Shown piece after piece: positions 26,512 through 36,193 of a stretch of DNA of 57,603 nucleotides (positions are counted from its first letter, which is position 1; every line of letters begins with the position of its first letter). The notes under the pieces were generated by a model, which did no database searches, was not told the DNA's origin, and worked only from the letters and a program-made list of their open reading frames with translations. Origin of the DNA: an uncultured Pelagibacteraceae bacterium (lineage in GTDB: Bacteria; Pseudomonadota; Alphaproteobacteria; Pelagibacterales; Pelagibacteraceae); NCBI GenBank assembly GCA_902581775.1, contig CACHPJ010000007.1:1-57603 (forward strand). Reading direction: 5' to 3'. Position numbers and translations under genes: made by a program.

Positions 26512-27237
26512 TTATTTTAATATTTTCTTAAATTTTTTAATAATTAGGGGAAATCCCTCAAAGATTGACTCTCCAATTATAAAGTGTCCAATGTTAAACT
26601 CGTTAATATTACTGATTTTTGAAAGAATTTTAGTAGATTTAAAATTTAAACCATGCCCCGCATGTACTTCCAAATTCAAATTTTTTGCATAATCTGCCGC
26701 TTTTTTGAGATTGTTTAAATCATTTTTGTAATTTTTTCCTTGATTGACCTTATTGCAAAATTTTCCTGTATGAAGCTCAACGCAATCAACCTTTAACTTC
26801 TTGGATGCCAAAATATCTTTTTTTTTAGGCTCGATAAATAAACTTGTTCTAATTCTATTCTTTCTTAAAAGTTTTATTACTTTAGATAAAAATTTAGAAT
26901 TATGTTTCAAATTTAGTCCACCCTCTGTAGTTATTTCTTGACGTCTTTCAGGCACTATACAAACAAAATCAGGTTTAAATTTTAGAGAAATGTTCAACAT
27001 CTCTTTGGTAGCGGCGATTTCTAAATTAAGTGGTATTTTTAATTTTGATTTTATTTCTTTTAAATCACCGTCTTTGATATGTCTTCTATCTTCTCTCAAA
27101 TGAATTGTGACTGAGTCTGCTCCGCATTTTTTTGCAAGTAATGCTGCTCTTAGTGGGCTTGGATATTTCTCTCCTCTTGCATTTCTCACTGTGGCTACAT
27201 GATCAATATTAACACCTAATCTTTTTTTATTTTTCAT
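26512..27237 (-). CDS. pdxJ: Pyridoxine 5'-phosphate synthase
   Basis: A 241-residue TIM-barrel enzyme forming pyridoxine phosphate from 1-deoxyxylulose-5-phosphate and aminoacetone phosphate. Signatures are RLGVNIDHVATVRNARG near the N-terminus, DSVTIHLREDRRHI, FKPDFVCIVPERR, VELHTGKF and VHAGHGLN. It sits directly upstream of acpS, the classic pdxJ-acpS pairing, and its ATG shares a base with the pyrE stop. Confidence 0.96.
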   Translation of the reverse strand: MKNKKRLGVNIDHVATVRNARGEKYPSPLRAALLAKKCGADSVTIHLREDRRHIKDGDLKEIKSKLKIPLNLEIAATKEMLNISLKFKPDFVCIVPERRQEITTEGGLNLKHNSKFLSKVIKLLRKNRIRTSLFIEPKKKDILASKKLKVDCVELHTGKFCNKVNQGKNYKNDLNNLKKAADYAKNLNLEVHAGHGLNFKSTKILSKISNINEFNIGHFIIGESIFEGFPLIIKKFKKILK

Positions 27238-27818
27238 TAAAAATTTCTGCTACCAGGTTTTGTTGGTTTAATTAATTTTAGATCTTTTGGAAGATTTTCT
27301 TCAGAAAAAGTTGGGATATTTAATTGTATTTGAGAAATTATTTTACCTTTAATTTGTGATTTATTATTCGATCTATCAATTAAGCAAGCGAAACCTAATA
27401 AGTTAGCCTTTGCATCTTTTATTAATTTTGAACATTCAATTGATGATTTGCCTGTAGTAATTACGTCCTCAATAATCAGTACATTTGAATTGTTTTTAAT
27501 TGAAAAATTTCTTCTTAAATTGAAGACACCATTAACTCTTTCTGAAAAAATGGTTTCTATATTTAATATCCTACCAATTTCATATCCAATAACTATACCT
27601 CCAATAGCGGGAGATAAAATCATGTCCACTTTGCCAAATTCATTTTTAATCTTTTCAGCTAAAGACTTGCAAATCTTTTTAGCTTTAGAGGGCTTACTTA
27701 ATAGTTGCGCACACTGAACATATTTTGAACTTCGTAAACCAGACGATAGTATAAAGTGGCCCTCTATAAGAGCGTTAGTTTCTTTTAAAATTTTTAAAGA
27801 GTCTTTGTAAGAGAGCAT
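27237..27818 (-). CDS. pyrE: Orotate phosphoribosyltransferase
   Basis: A 193-residue enzyme converting orotate and PRPP to OMP. HFILSSGLRSSKYVQC near the N-terminus and the PRPP loop VLIIEDVITTGKSS are clear, with SPAIGGIVIGYEIGR between. Its start lies 44 nt inside the end of the rsh gene, an unusually long overlap, but no later ATG would keep the conserved N-terminus. Confidence 0.94.
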   Translation of the reverse strand: MLSYKDSLKILKETNALIEGHFILSSGLRSSKYVQCAQLLSKPSKAKKICKSLAEKIKNEFGKVDMILSPAIGGIVIGYEIGRILNIETIFSERVNGVFNLRRNFSIKNNSNVLIIEDVITTGKSSIECSKLIKDAKANLLGFACLIDRSNNKSQIKGKIISQIQLNIPTFSEENLPKDLKLIKPTKPGSRNF

Positions 27819-29523
27819 TTTTTTTTTCTTTATGTCGTATTATTTTTAAATTAAGTTGTTTCTGTTTAATTTGACTGATTAAATTTGTAAAGTCTTTTAA
27901 ATCTTTAAGTTGTATATCAAAGGAAAACTGTAAATAATCATCTTTTCTTTTCAAGAGCTCTACGTTAAGGATATTACTTCCGTTTAAACCAATTAAAGTA
28001 CTAACCTCACCTAAAACTCCGGGTTTGTGTGGCAAGTCAATAACTAATGTTGAAGAATAATTTTTATCATTTTCTGAACTGGTATTGTTCATTCTACCTT
28101 GCCAATATTTTTTTATTGCAGATCTGGCTTTTCCAGTTTTTGTGGAAGAGAGCCAATGTAATGATGGTGAAACCTTTTTTGAGGTTATTATTTTTACCAT
28201 ATCACCGTTTTTAAGAGGATATTGTAAGGTCGACTCTCTACCATTAATATAAGAGCCGATTGCAGTGTCCCCAATTTTAGTGTGAACAGCATACGCGAAA
28301 TCAATAGGGGTAGCATCCTTCGGTAGTTTTATTACTGCTCCTTTAGGTGTAAAACAAAAAACATTTTCTTGGAACATTTGCATTTTGGTAAATTCATAAT
28401 AATGTTCTGGATTATTTCCAGCTTCAATAATTTCAACTAGATCTCTTAGCCAGTCATATTCTTTCCATGATAAATCTGAAAATTTTTCAGATGATTTATA
28501 TTTCCAATGAGAGGCTATGCCTCTTTCTGCAAATTCATTCATTTCATAAGTTCTTATTTGAATTTCAATTCGCTGTTTCATGGGTCCAATTAATGAAGTA
28601 TGGATAGATTTATATTTGTTTATTTTCGGTGTAGAAATATAATCTTTAAATTTTCCCGGGACTGTTGGATAATTAGAATGTAAAATTCCTAAAGTTTTAT
28701 AGCAGTCTTCTATACTGTCTACTATAATTCGAAATCCAACAATATCAGTTAATTGCTCAAGTGAAATTTTTTTCTTTTGTATTTTTCTCCAAATAGAAAA
28801 AGACGTTTTTTCTCTTCCTATAATATTTACCTTTACACCTTCTTTTTTAAGTAAATTTGTTAACTCTGTCGAAATAATTTTAAAATTATCTGCTCTATTA
28901 TTCTTGATAAAATTAAGTCTCTCTAATATTAAACTTCTTGCTTTGTTATTAAGTACAGCAAAAGATAGATCTTCAAGTTCATCTCTAATTCTATTCATAC
29001 CCATTCTATCTGATAATGGTGCATAAACCTCCATTGTTTCTTTGGCTATTCTTTTCTTTTTTTCTTCCGAATTCAATGAATTAATAGTTCTCATGTTATG
29101 TAATCTGTCAGCGATTTTTACTAAAAGCACTCTAATATCTTTTGATGTGGCTAATATAAGTTTTCTAAAATTTTCTGCTTTATTATTTTCTATGGCTTTA
29201 TCTTCAAGAGCAGATATTTTTGTAACACCATCCACAAGATCAGCAACTTCTTTTCCAAACTCTTTTAAAACTATTTCATAGGTCGCACTTGTGTCTTCTA
29301 TAGTATCATGTAAAAGTCCTGTAGTAATTGTAGCACTATCTAGTTTAAGATCAGACAATATGTCAGCAACAGCAACCGGATGAATCACATAAGGGTCACC
29401 TGAATTTCTTTTTTGATTTTTGTGGGCGTCAATAGCAAATTTAAAAGCTTTATTTAAAGCGTTATGATTTAAAAATTTATTATAAGATTTAACCTTATTA
29501 ATAAGTTCTTCATTATTTATCAT
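27775..29523 (-). CDS. Bifunctional (p)ppGpp synthetase/hydrolase, short RelA/SpoT homologue
   Basis: A 582-residue stringent-response enzyme. The HD hydrolase domain (about 25-170) has VIHPVAVADIL and GLLHDTIEDT. The synthetase (about 235-350) has GFRIIVDSIED, KFKDYISTPKINKYKSIHT and EIQIRTYEMNEFAE. A TGS domain follows (about 385-445, FCFTPKGAVIKLPKDATPIDFAYA), and an ACT domain closes the protein (about 500-575, LVIDLPHKPGVLGEV). Both catalytic sites look intact. It is over 100 residues shorter than typical SpoT, the helical and Cys-rich segments between TGS and ACT being nearly gone. It is probably the organism's main long RSH enzyme. Confidence 0.93.
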   Translation of the reverse strand: MINNEELINKVKSYNKFLNHNALNKAFKFAIDAHKNQKRNSGDPYVIHPVAVADILSDLKLDSATITTGLLHDTIEDTSATYEIVLKEFGKEVADLVDGVTKISALEDKAIENNKAENFRKLILATSKDIRVLLVKIADRLHNMRTINSLNSEEKKKRIAKETMEVYAPLSDRMGMNRIRDELEDLSFAVLNNKARSLILERLNFIKNNRADNFKIISTELTNLLKKEGVKVNIIGREKTSFSIWRKIQKKKISLEQLTDIVGFRIIVDSIEDCYKTLGILHSNYPTVPGKFKDYISTPKINKYKSIHTSLIGPMKQRIEIQIRTYEMNEFAERGIASHWKYKSSEKFSDLSWKEYDWLRDLVEIIEAGNNPEHYYEFTKMQMFQENVFCFTPKGAVIKLPKDATPIDFAYAVHTKIGDTAIGSYINGRESTLQYPLKNGDMVKIITSKKVSPSLHWLSSTKTGKARSAIKKYWQGRMNNTSSENDKNYSSTLVIDLPHKPGVLGEVSTLIGLNGSNILNVELLKRKDDYLQFSFDIQLKDLKDFTNLISQIKQKQLNLKIIRHKEKKNALLQRLFKNFKRN

Positions 29524-30035
29524 GACTCTAATATAGCACCTTCTTTTAATCTTGTAATCTCATTCCTTTTATTGGCTGTAAGTTTATTTATTAAATCCTT
29601 AATTTTTATATTATTTATTGGATGTTTCCAATTTGGGTTTATTTCGTATAATGGCATTAAAACAAAATTTCTTTCTTGCGCTTTGGGATGGGGCAGTTCT
29701 AGTAGTTTTGTCTTTAAGATAATCTTTTTAAAATCAATAATATCTATATCCAAAGTTCTTGGTTCATTATTAGGTGTTAGAACACGATCCATTTTTTTCT
29801 CTATATCGCTTGTAATTTTTAATAAATCACTAGGTTTTTTAGAAAAATTGATTGATATAGCGATATTTATAAACTTTGGTAAATTTTTATTAGGGTATGA
29901 TGGTGTTTCGTAAAATTTGGATATTTTTATAATTTTAAGTTTTTTATTTTTTAATAATTGAAGTGATTTGTTTATATTATCAAATCGATTTCCAAATCTT
30001 GAATTTAGATTTGAACCTATACTTAAATATATCAT
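29520..30035 (-). CDS. folK: 2-amino-4-hydroxy-6-hydroxymethyldihydropteridine pyrophosphokinase
   Basis: A 171-residue folate-pathway kinase transferring pyrophosphate to the pterin. It has [13 protein letters not shown] at the N-terminus, [12 protein letters not shown] (metal/ATP-binding Asp pair) and [18 protein letters not shown]. It overlaps smpB and rsh by 4 nt each, so it is within a tightly coupled series. Confidence 0.94.
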   Translation of the reverse strand: MIYLSIGSNLNSRFGNRFDNINKSLQLLKNKKLKIIKISKFYETPSYPNKNLPKFINIAISINFSKKPSDLLKITSDIEKKMDRVLTPNNEPRTLDIDIIDFKKIILKTKLLELPHPKAQERNFVLMPLYEINPNWKHPINNIKIKDLINKLTANKRNEITRLKEGAILES

Positions 30036-30505
30036 TTATTTTTCCTGCTAAAAATTCTAGCTTTTTCTCGTTGCCAATCTCTTTTCTTTTTTACTAATCG
30101 TTTATCATAAAGTTTTTTTCCTTTGGCAACAGCTATATTTACTTTGGCTTTTCCTTTAACAAAATACATTTTTGTTGGAATTAAAGTTAATCCTTCTTGA
30201 TTTATTCTGCCAATAAGTTTATTGATTTCTTTTTTATTAAATAAAAGTTTCCTGTCTTCTTTGGGGTTGTGATTATTATAACTTGATTGCTTATAAAGAG
30301 GAATATGTGAATTTATTAAAAAAATTTCACCATTTTTATCTATTGCGTAGGAGTCTGAAATACTTCCTTTGCCTTCTCGTAAAGATTTAATCTCAGAACC
30401 TTTCAATACAATACCTGCCTCAATCAATTCTAAAAAATAATAATTAAAACTTGCTTTTCTGTTTAAACAAATAATTTTTTGACCAGGTTCTGTTTTCTTT
30501 CTCAT
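30032..30505 (-). CDS. smpB: SsrA-binding protein SmpB
   Basis: A 157-residue partner of tmRNA in rescue of stalled ribosomes. Recognisable are [40 protein letters not shown] (start of the tmRNA-binding OB core), LLFNKKEI, and the basic C-terminal tail [17 protein letters not shown]. The tmRNA gene itself is not in this window. It shares a base with the dapA stop. Confidence 0.96.
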   Translation of the reverse strand: MRKKTEPGQKIICLNRKASFNYYFLELIEAGIVLKGSEIKSLREGKGSISDSYAIDKNGEIFLINSHIPLYKQSSYNNHNPKEDRKLLFNKKEINKLIGRINQEGLTLIPTKMYFVKGKAKVNIAVAKGKKLYDKRLVKKKRDWQREKARIFSRKNK

Positions 30506-31389
30506 TAAAGTAATTCAACATCTTTTAAAGCCTTTTTAATAGCTTCTTTTGTTTTATCTTTAACTTTAACTAATGGTAATCTCACATCATCAGGTGAAAG
30601 TTTTAATAACGATGCTGCATATTTTACTGGTGATGGATTGCTCTCAATAAATAAAGCTTTATGCAAAGGAGACAGTCTTTTAAAAATTTTTTGTGCTTTA
30701 TTTTCTAAGTTAACATTTCCTTTTGATAAGCTTGCTTCTTGAAACTCAGCACATAATTTAGCAGCTATATTAGCTGTAACACTAATACATCCTACTCCAC
30801 CAAGTTTATTAAATTCTAATGCATTATCATCTTCACCAGTTAACTGTATAAATTCTTCACCCATTGCTTTTCTTTGTTGTTTAACTCTTTCAAGTTTTCC
30901 GGTTGCATCTTTGACACCTTTTATGTTTTTTAGCTCAAATAATTTAGCCATAGTTTCTACATTCATATCTATTACTGATCTTGATGGGATATTATAAATA
31001 ATTATTGGTATACCCACGCTGTCGTTAATTTTTTTGTAATGAGCGTACAAACCTTCTTGGGTAGGTTTATTATAGTAAGGCGTAACAATTAATAATCCGT
31101 CAGCCCCTGCTCTTTCAGCATGAATTGATAAATCTATTGCTTCAGTCGTTGAGTTTGAACCAGTGCCTGCTATTACCGGTATCTTTCCTTTGCATTCCTT
31201 AACTGATATCTCTATAACTTTTTTATGTTCATGGTGGGTTAATGTTGGTGATTCTCCGGTGGTACCAGCCGGTACTATACCATTTGTGCCATTTTTAAGA
31301 TGGTAATGAACGAGTTCCTCATAATTTTGCTCGTCTAGTTTATTTTCTTTAAAAGGTGTTATTAAAGCTACGATTGATCCTTTGAACAT
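30505..31389 (-). CDS. dapA: 4-hydroxy-tetrahydrodipicolinate synthase
   Basis: A 294-residue aldolase condensing pyruvate and aspartate semialdehyde, the first step of lysine/diaminopimelate synthesis. [20 protein letters not shown] holds the Thr pair, [17 protein letters not shown] the catalytic Tyr region, and [14 protein letters not shown] the Schiff-base Lys. It is first of the ten-gene minus-strand run and divergent from slt across 32 nt, where the promoters for both must lie. Confidence 0.96.
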   Translation of the reverse strand: MFKGSIVALITPFKENKLDEQNYEELVHYHLKNGTNGIVPAGTTGESPTLTHHEHKKVIEISVKECKGKIPVIAGTGSNSTTEAIDLSIHAERAGADGLLIVTPYYNKPTQEGLYAHYKKINDSVGIPIIIYNIPSRSVIDMNVETMAKLFELKNIKGVKDATGKLERVKQQRKAMGEEFIQLTGEDDNALEFNKLGGVGCISVTANIAAKLCAEFQEASLSKGNVNLENKAQKIFKRLSPLHKALFIESNPSPVKYAASLLKLSPDDVRLPLVKVKDKTKEAIKKALKDVELL

Positions 31390-31421
31390 AAAACAATATA
31401 AGATTAATTATATTTAAATTT

Positions 31422-33662
31422 ATGCCTATTATCATAATTAGTCTAGTAATATTATTATCTATATTGAAAATTGATTACAGTTATACTAACGAGAAAATTT
31501 TTATTTTACCAAAAGAAAAACCCTCGGTTTTTAAAAAACTAGAAAAACCAACAGGTATTAAAAACATTATACCAAGTAAAAAGCCCATTATTCAGAGTAA
31601 AAACGACAGCCAATTACCTGTAAAAAAAGAAAATATAGAGGTAGAAAAACCTGAAAAACAAAAAATAACAAAAAAAAAGGTTTTAGAAGCAAAAAAAACT
31701 TTAATATTACCTGTAAAAAAACCAAAATCTTATAAAGTTATATCTTCAGTAAAAAAATCAAATTTTCTTAATCAAAAAGACTTTGATAGAGCAAAAGTAG
31801 TATTTGATCAGATTAAATCAGGGAAATGGATAACAGCTTATAAAACTTCAAAAAAAATTAAAGATAAAGAGTTCAGGAAACTTGTAGAGTGGCTTTACCT
31901 GTTGAAAACTGGAAATAACGCTACATTCAATGCTTATCAAAAATTTATTGAAAGTAATTCAGATTATCCAAGAATTGGTAGATTGAGATATTTAGCTGAG
32001 CAAAAGATTTATTTAAAGAATTCTTCACCAAAAATAATTATTAAATGGTTCGATAAATATCCACCTGTAAGTGGTACTGGAAAGCTAAAACTTGCTGAAG
32101 CAATTTTAGCATCCGGGCAAAATAATAATGTAGTAGCATTAATTAAAGATGGATGGATTAATGCTAATTTAAGCAAGAGTGAACTAAGATTTTATCGAAA
32201 AAAATTTAAATCTATTTTAAATTCAACAGATCATATAAAAAGAGCAGATTATCTTGCTTGGGAAAAAAAATATTGGGATCTAAAGAGAATGTTGGTTTAC
32301 CTACCCTCTGAAGAGAAAGCGCTTTATAACGCTAGGCAAATTTTGATGAGCAATTCTTATGGGGTCGATAATGCAATTTCTAAAGTTCCTGCTAAATTTA
32401 AAAAAGATATGGGCTTACAATATGATAGATTAAAATGGAGAAATAGAAGAGGCAGATTAAACTCATCACTTGAAATTCTTTACGAAAATTCTAATAGATC
32501 AGAGGAAGAGTTAATTAGAGCAGATTTGTGGTGGAAACAAAGAGAAAGTATCGTACGAAGTTTAATTTATAAAAAAAGATACAAAACTGCGTATAAAATT
32601 TCTAGTGAACACTCTTTGTCATCTGGACCTGAGTTTGCCGAAGCTGAATGGTTGTCAGGATGGATTGCTCACAGTTTTTTGGACTCCCAAGAGTATGCTG
32701 TAAACCATTTCATAAATTTTTATAATAATGTCGGATATCCTATTAGTGTAGCAAGAGGTGCTTATTGGTTAGGAAAATCTTATAAGGCTTTAGGAGATAT
32801 AAAGAATTCTGAAAAGTTTTTTACGGAGGGATCAAAATTCCTTACGACTTACTATGGACAATTATCATTTCAAGAACTTTACCAGGATCAAATGTTTGAG
32901 TTAAAAGATGAATCATCTTTTTCGAAAGAGTATGAAAAAGAATTTTTAGATAATAAACTAGTCAGACATGTAAAGATTTTAAAAGAGCTTAATCATACAA
33001 AATACTCCAAAAGTATTTTAAAACATTTAGCATTATTAGATGTAGATAATGGTAGTGAAGTTTTGGCTGCAAAATTAGCTACAAATATAGAAAGATACGA
33101 TTATGCAATTCAAATTTCAAAAAAAGCCTCATACGAAAAAAGATTTTATCTTAAATATAATTATCCAATTATTACAACACCAAGAGAAATAAATAAAAAG
33201 ATTATGCCAGAATCAGATGTTATATTGTCAATTATTAGACAAGAAAGTGAATTTGATAGAAAAGCAAACAGTTATGTCGGCGCCAGAGGAATGATGCAGT
33301 TAATGAAGTACACTGCTAAGATTGTTGCAAAACAAGCTAAACTTCCCTACAGCATTAGTGGATTAACTAGGGATGCTGAATATAATATTAAGTTGGGATC
33401 TTATTATTTTAATTCTTTATTAGAGGATTATAACAACGTTTATCCTTTTGCTATTGCCGCATATAATGCTGGACCCAATCGTGTAAAGACTTGGAGAAGA
33501 GTAAATGGTGATCCTAGTAAAGGTGAAATTAGTTTTGTTGATTGGATTGAATTAATAAGATTTGAAGAAACAAGAAATTATGTTCAAAGAGTCTTGGAGA
33601 ATGTAAATGTTTATAAATATATGTTGAGACAAAACCCAACTGATCTTAAGAAATTTTTCTAA
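31422..33662 (+). CDS. slt: Soluble lytic murein transglycosylase (Slt70-like)
   Basis: A 746-residue periplasmic enzyme that cleaves peptidoglycan glycan strands. A hydrophobic N-terminal signal or anchor (2-17) is followed by a Pro/Lys-rich segment (about 25-105) with four LP-x-KKP-like repeats. A large alpha-helical superhelical region comes next (about 115-590). The C-terminal SLT domain has the catalytic Glu at about 608 (IIRQESEFD), ARGMMQLM, and AIAAYNAGPNRVKTW. Its stop is 3 nt from the 3' end of the convergent tRNA-Ser gene. Confidence 0.93.
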   Translation: MPIIIISLVILLSILKIDYSYTNEKIFILPKEKPSVFKKLEKPTGIKNIIPSKKPIIQSKNDSQLPVKKENIEVEKPEKQKITKKKVLEAKKTLILPVKKPKSYKVISSVKKSNFLNQKDFDRAKVVFDQIKSGKWITAYKTSKKIKDKEFRKLVEWLYLLKTGNNATFNAYQKFIESNSDYPRIGRLRYLAEQKIYLKNSSPKIIIKWFDKYPPVSGTGKLKLAEAILASGQNNNVVALIKDGWINANLSKSELRFYRKKFKSILNSTDHIKRADYLAWEKKYWDLKRMLVYLPSEEKALYNARQILMSNSYGVDNAISKVPAKFKKDMGLQYDRLKWRNRRGRLNSSLEILYENSNRSEEELIRADLWWKQRESIVRSLIYKKRYKTAYKISSEHSLSSGPEFAEAEWLSGWIAHSFLDSQEYAVNHFINFYNNVGYPISVARGAYWLGKSYKALGDIKNSEKFFTEGSKFLTTYYGQLSFQELYQDQMFELKDESSFSKEYEKEFLDNKLVRHVKILKELNHTKYSKSILKHLALLDVDNGSEVLAAKLATNIERYDYAIQISKKASYEKRFYLKYNYPIITTPREINKKIMPESDVILSIIRQESEFDRKANSYVGARGMMQLMKYTAKIVAKQAKLPYSISGLTRDAEYNIKLGSYYFNSLLEDYNNVYPFAIAAYNAGPNRVKTWRRVNGDPSKGEISFVDWIELIRFEETRNYVQRVLENVNVYKYMLRQNPTDLKKFF

Positions 33663-33665
33663 TTA

Positions 33666-33757
33666 TGGCGGAAGAGGAGAGATTCGAACTCTCGGTACGA
33701 TATTACTCGTACGGTTAGTTAGCAACCAACTGGTTTCAACCGCTCACCCACTCTTCC
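33666..33757 (-). tRNA. tRNA-Ser (anticodon GCT)
   Basis: The reverse complement gives a class II tRNA. The acceptor is GGAAGAG/CTCTTCC, the anticodon stem GTTGG/CTAAC carries loop TTGCTAA (anticodon GCT), and there is a long variable arm (CGTACGA...TCGTAC). The T arm contains GTTCGAATC, the discriminator is G, and CCA is encoded (33666-33668). It reads codons AGC/AGU. Confidence 0.97.
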
Positions 33758-33827
33758 ATATTCGTCATTGTTATTTAGTACTAATTATTAAATTAATATC
33801 ATATAAATCAACCAAAAAAATGGTCAA

Positions 33828-34700
33828 ATGAAGAAAAAGTTATTTGAAGGATCTTTATATGCAGTTGGAGCCTCTTTGTGGTGGGGTGTCATAGGAGTTA
33901 TTTATTTTAAATTTGTGTCTTTTGCATCACCGATTGAGCTAACAATACATCGAACTTTATGGACAGCACTATTATTGGTATTTACCACGACCTATTTCAG
34001 TAAATGGCAAGAATTTATAAAAATTTGTAAATCTTGGAACACATTGGCACTTCTTTTTATAACTGGACTTTTAGTGTCAATTAATTGGTTTACTTGGTTA
34101 TACTCGATCTCAATTAATAATATGTTAGATGCATCTCTTGGTTATTATATATTTCCAATATTTAGTGTTTTTCTAGGAAAGATTTTTTTAAAAGAGAGAG
34201 TTAATAGAAATAAAATAATTTCAATAGTTTTAGTTTTTATATCAATGGTTTATTTATTAATTGGATTTAAGAATATTCCGTGGATAGGATTGGTAGTAGC
34301 TATTACATTTAGTTTATACACACTAATAAGAAAAAAAATTAATGTTTCATCTGACTTAGGTTTATTTATTGAAACATTATTAATATCTCCTATTGCAATA
34401 GTTTTATTTTTTTTATTAGTTTTTGATAATGTCAATATTTTTGGATTTAATAATCCAGAATTGTCTTTTTATCTTTTTATTGCAGGCTTTATGACTCTTG
34501 TTCCTCTTTTCATGTATATAAAAGGTTTTGAACTTATAGGTATTGGTCCAGCAAGTATGATATTTTTTTTAACACCTACAGCTCAATTTTTCTTAAGTAT
34601 CTTCTATTTAAACCAGCCTTTAGATTTAGAAAAATTGATAAGTTTTATATTCATTTGGATTGCTGTCTTAATTTATTTAAACGAGTTACGTAAAGAATAG
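33828..34700 (+). CDS. RarD-like DMT-superfamily permease
   Basis: A 290-residue inner-membrane protein with about ten transmembrane segments. The N-terminal GSLYAVGASLWWGVIGVIYF, HRTLWTALLL and the NWFTWLYSISINNMLDASLGY segment are characteristic of the RarD subgroup of EamA transporters. Substrate is not known for these in SAR11. The 3' end overlaps the end of thiV by 28 nt on the opposite strand. Confidence 0.87.
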   Translation: MKKKLFEGSLYAVGASLWWGVIGVIYFKFVSFASPIELTIHRTLWTALLLVFTTTYFSKWQEFIKICKSWNTLALLFITGLLVSINWFTWLYSISINNMLDASLGYYIFPIFSVFLGKIFLKERVNRNKIISIVLVFISMVYLLIGFKNIPWIGLVVAITFSLYTLIRKKINVSSDLGLFIETLLISPIAIVLFFLLVFDNVNIFGFNNPELSFYLFIAGFMTLVPLFMYIKGFELIGIGPASMIFFLTPTAQFFLSIFYLNQPLDLEKLISFIFIWIAVLIYLNELRKE

Positions 34701-36124
34701 ATCAATATAATTATAAACGGTACAACTAATGATAATGTAAAAGAAACGAAAAGTAAGTTTGTTGTTATAAATGTAGAAAAATTATCAATAGATAATAAAT
34801 TTCCAACCAAGATACTGCTTTGAAAATTTTGACTAGGAAAAAACAGCAAACCGAAAATAAGTCCACAAATTATAGAATAAGCTGCTAATTTTGAGTTAAT
34901 TTTTTTATTAAAAAAACCATAGAATACTGTAATTACTGCCGCGCAGCATAATAAATCGGCTAATAAAAATAAATAAAGAATACTATAACCTTTTGATGCT
35001 AAAACAAAAACTAATATACTTATCAAGAAAATTACTAAATTAGTTTTATTTTTAATATTTTTTCCACTTAATTTTTTATTAATTTGTTTGCCATCAACTA
35101 TTATTATACTTGAAATGGCATTTATTAAAGTATCTATGGTACTTAATGTTAATGAAAAAGCCAGTATCAAAATAGCTAAAACTATTAATGAATCTTTTTC
35201 ATTAAGTATTAAGTCAAAAAAAGCTAAATCTGGATTAATTTTTGAGTTTAAAGAATAAGATAAAAGTCCCGAATATCCCATCCAAAAAATTATAAAAAAA
35301 ATAATTATCGATGAGTAAATCAAACTGTTTTTTAAAGTATAATTATTCTTAGCGGAGAAAACTCTTTGCCAATTACCTTGATGAAAAAGATTGGTAGCGG
35401 CAACAGCAATAAAAAAAGTTAATCCAGCTGTATAATTAGGTAAATAATTTTTATCTATTAATTTAGGTGAATTATTTTTAATTATTTCATAGCTTGATAA
35501 ATCTAAATTACCTAGAATTAACATTAAAGAGATTAGAATTATAACTACAATAAAACTAAATTGATATTTATCTGTAATTATTGAAAGTTTAAATCCTCCT
35601 TTTAATATGTATAGCAGACAAATTATTAATGTGGCTCCTGCAGTTAACCATAAAGGTACTTTGGATATTAAATTTAACAAAGAGGCTATTGCTGTTACTT
35701 CTGCTATCAAAAATATTGTTAAATAAAATAAAATTAAAAATAAGCTTATTTTAAGTATTCCCAAACCAAATCTTTTCTTTATAAATTCAGTTAATGTCAA
35801 ACCTTTAGGAAATTCTTTTCTTATTTTAGGTCCAAAATTATATAAAAATAGCATTGGTGCTGCTGCACCTAAAGAATATCCGATAACCGCTCCTAATCCT
35901 CCCCAAGTTGCAGCTGAAGCAGGTCCGAATAAAATCCAAGCTCCTAGTGCTGATGCTGTTAAGCTTGCTGTTAGTGAAAACGTATTTTCATCCCTATTAC
36001 CAACAATATAATTTTTGTTATTAGATATTTTTTTTGAATTTAAATAACCTAAACCTATAAAAAACAGACCTATTAAAACTGTTGTGATTATTGATGCTTG
36101 TATTGATAAGTATGTTTTTTCCAT
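34673..36124 (-). CDS. thiV: Sodium:solute symporter, predicted thiamin-precursor transporter (ThiV-like)
   Basis: A 483-residue SSS-family protein with about 13 transmembrane segments. GNRDENTFSLTASLTASALG and GPASAATWGGLGAVIGYSLGAAAP cover the sodium-site region of helices 1-2. It is preceded directly by a TPP aptamer, so it is inferred to import thiamin or its pyrimidine precursor HMP. SAR11 cells are known to require HMP, and a riboswitch-linked symporter named ThiV has been proposed for this. The AAGGGA inside the aptamer end serves as ribosome-binding site, 4-5 nt from the ATG. Substrate is inferred from regulation, not sequence. Confidence 0.85.
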   Translation of the reverse strand: MEKTYLSIQASIITTVLIGLFFIGLGYLNSKKISNNKNYIVGNRDENTFSLTASLTASALGAWILFGPASAATWGGLGAVIGYSLGAAAPMLFLYNFGPKIRKEFPKGLTLTEFIKKRFGLGILKISLFLILFYLTIFLIAEVTAIASLLNLISKVPLWLTAGATLIICLLYILKGGFKLSIITDKYQFSFIVVIILISLMLILGNLDLSSYEIIKNNSPKLIDKNYLPNYTAGLTFFIAVAATNLFHQGNWQRVFSAKNNYTLKNSLIYSSIIIFFIIFWMGYSGLLSYSLNSKINPDLAFFDLILNEKDSLIVLAILILAFSLTLSTIDTLINAISSIIIVDGKQINKKLSGKNIKNKTNLVIFLISILVFVLASKGYSILYLFLLADLLCCAAVITVFYGFFNKKINSKLAAYSIICGLIFGLLFFPSQNFQSSILVGNLLSIDNFSTFITTNLLFVSFTLSLVVPFIIILIYSLRNSFK

Positions 36125-36125
36125 A

Positions 36126-36189
36126 TTTCCCTTACTGAATTATCGGTCAGGTTCATCGGGTATAATCTCAGTCTTTTAGACACCCCGTC
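36126..36189 (-). promoter_or_regulatory. TPP riboswitch (thi-box) of thiV
   Basis: The minus strand reads GACGGGGTGTC, a 5-nt loop, GACTGAGA, then TACCCGATGAACCTGA, and ends CAGTAAGGGAAAT. The conserved TPP aptamer blocks (GGGGTG, CTGAGA, ACCC, GAACCTGA, GATAAT, AGGGAA) occur in order. The variable P3 stem is only 3 bp (GTC/GAC). Its 3' edge includes the Shine-Dalgarno sequence of thiV, so ligand binding probably blocks translation. Confidence 0.93.
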
Positions 36190-36193
36190 ACAT

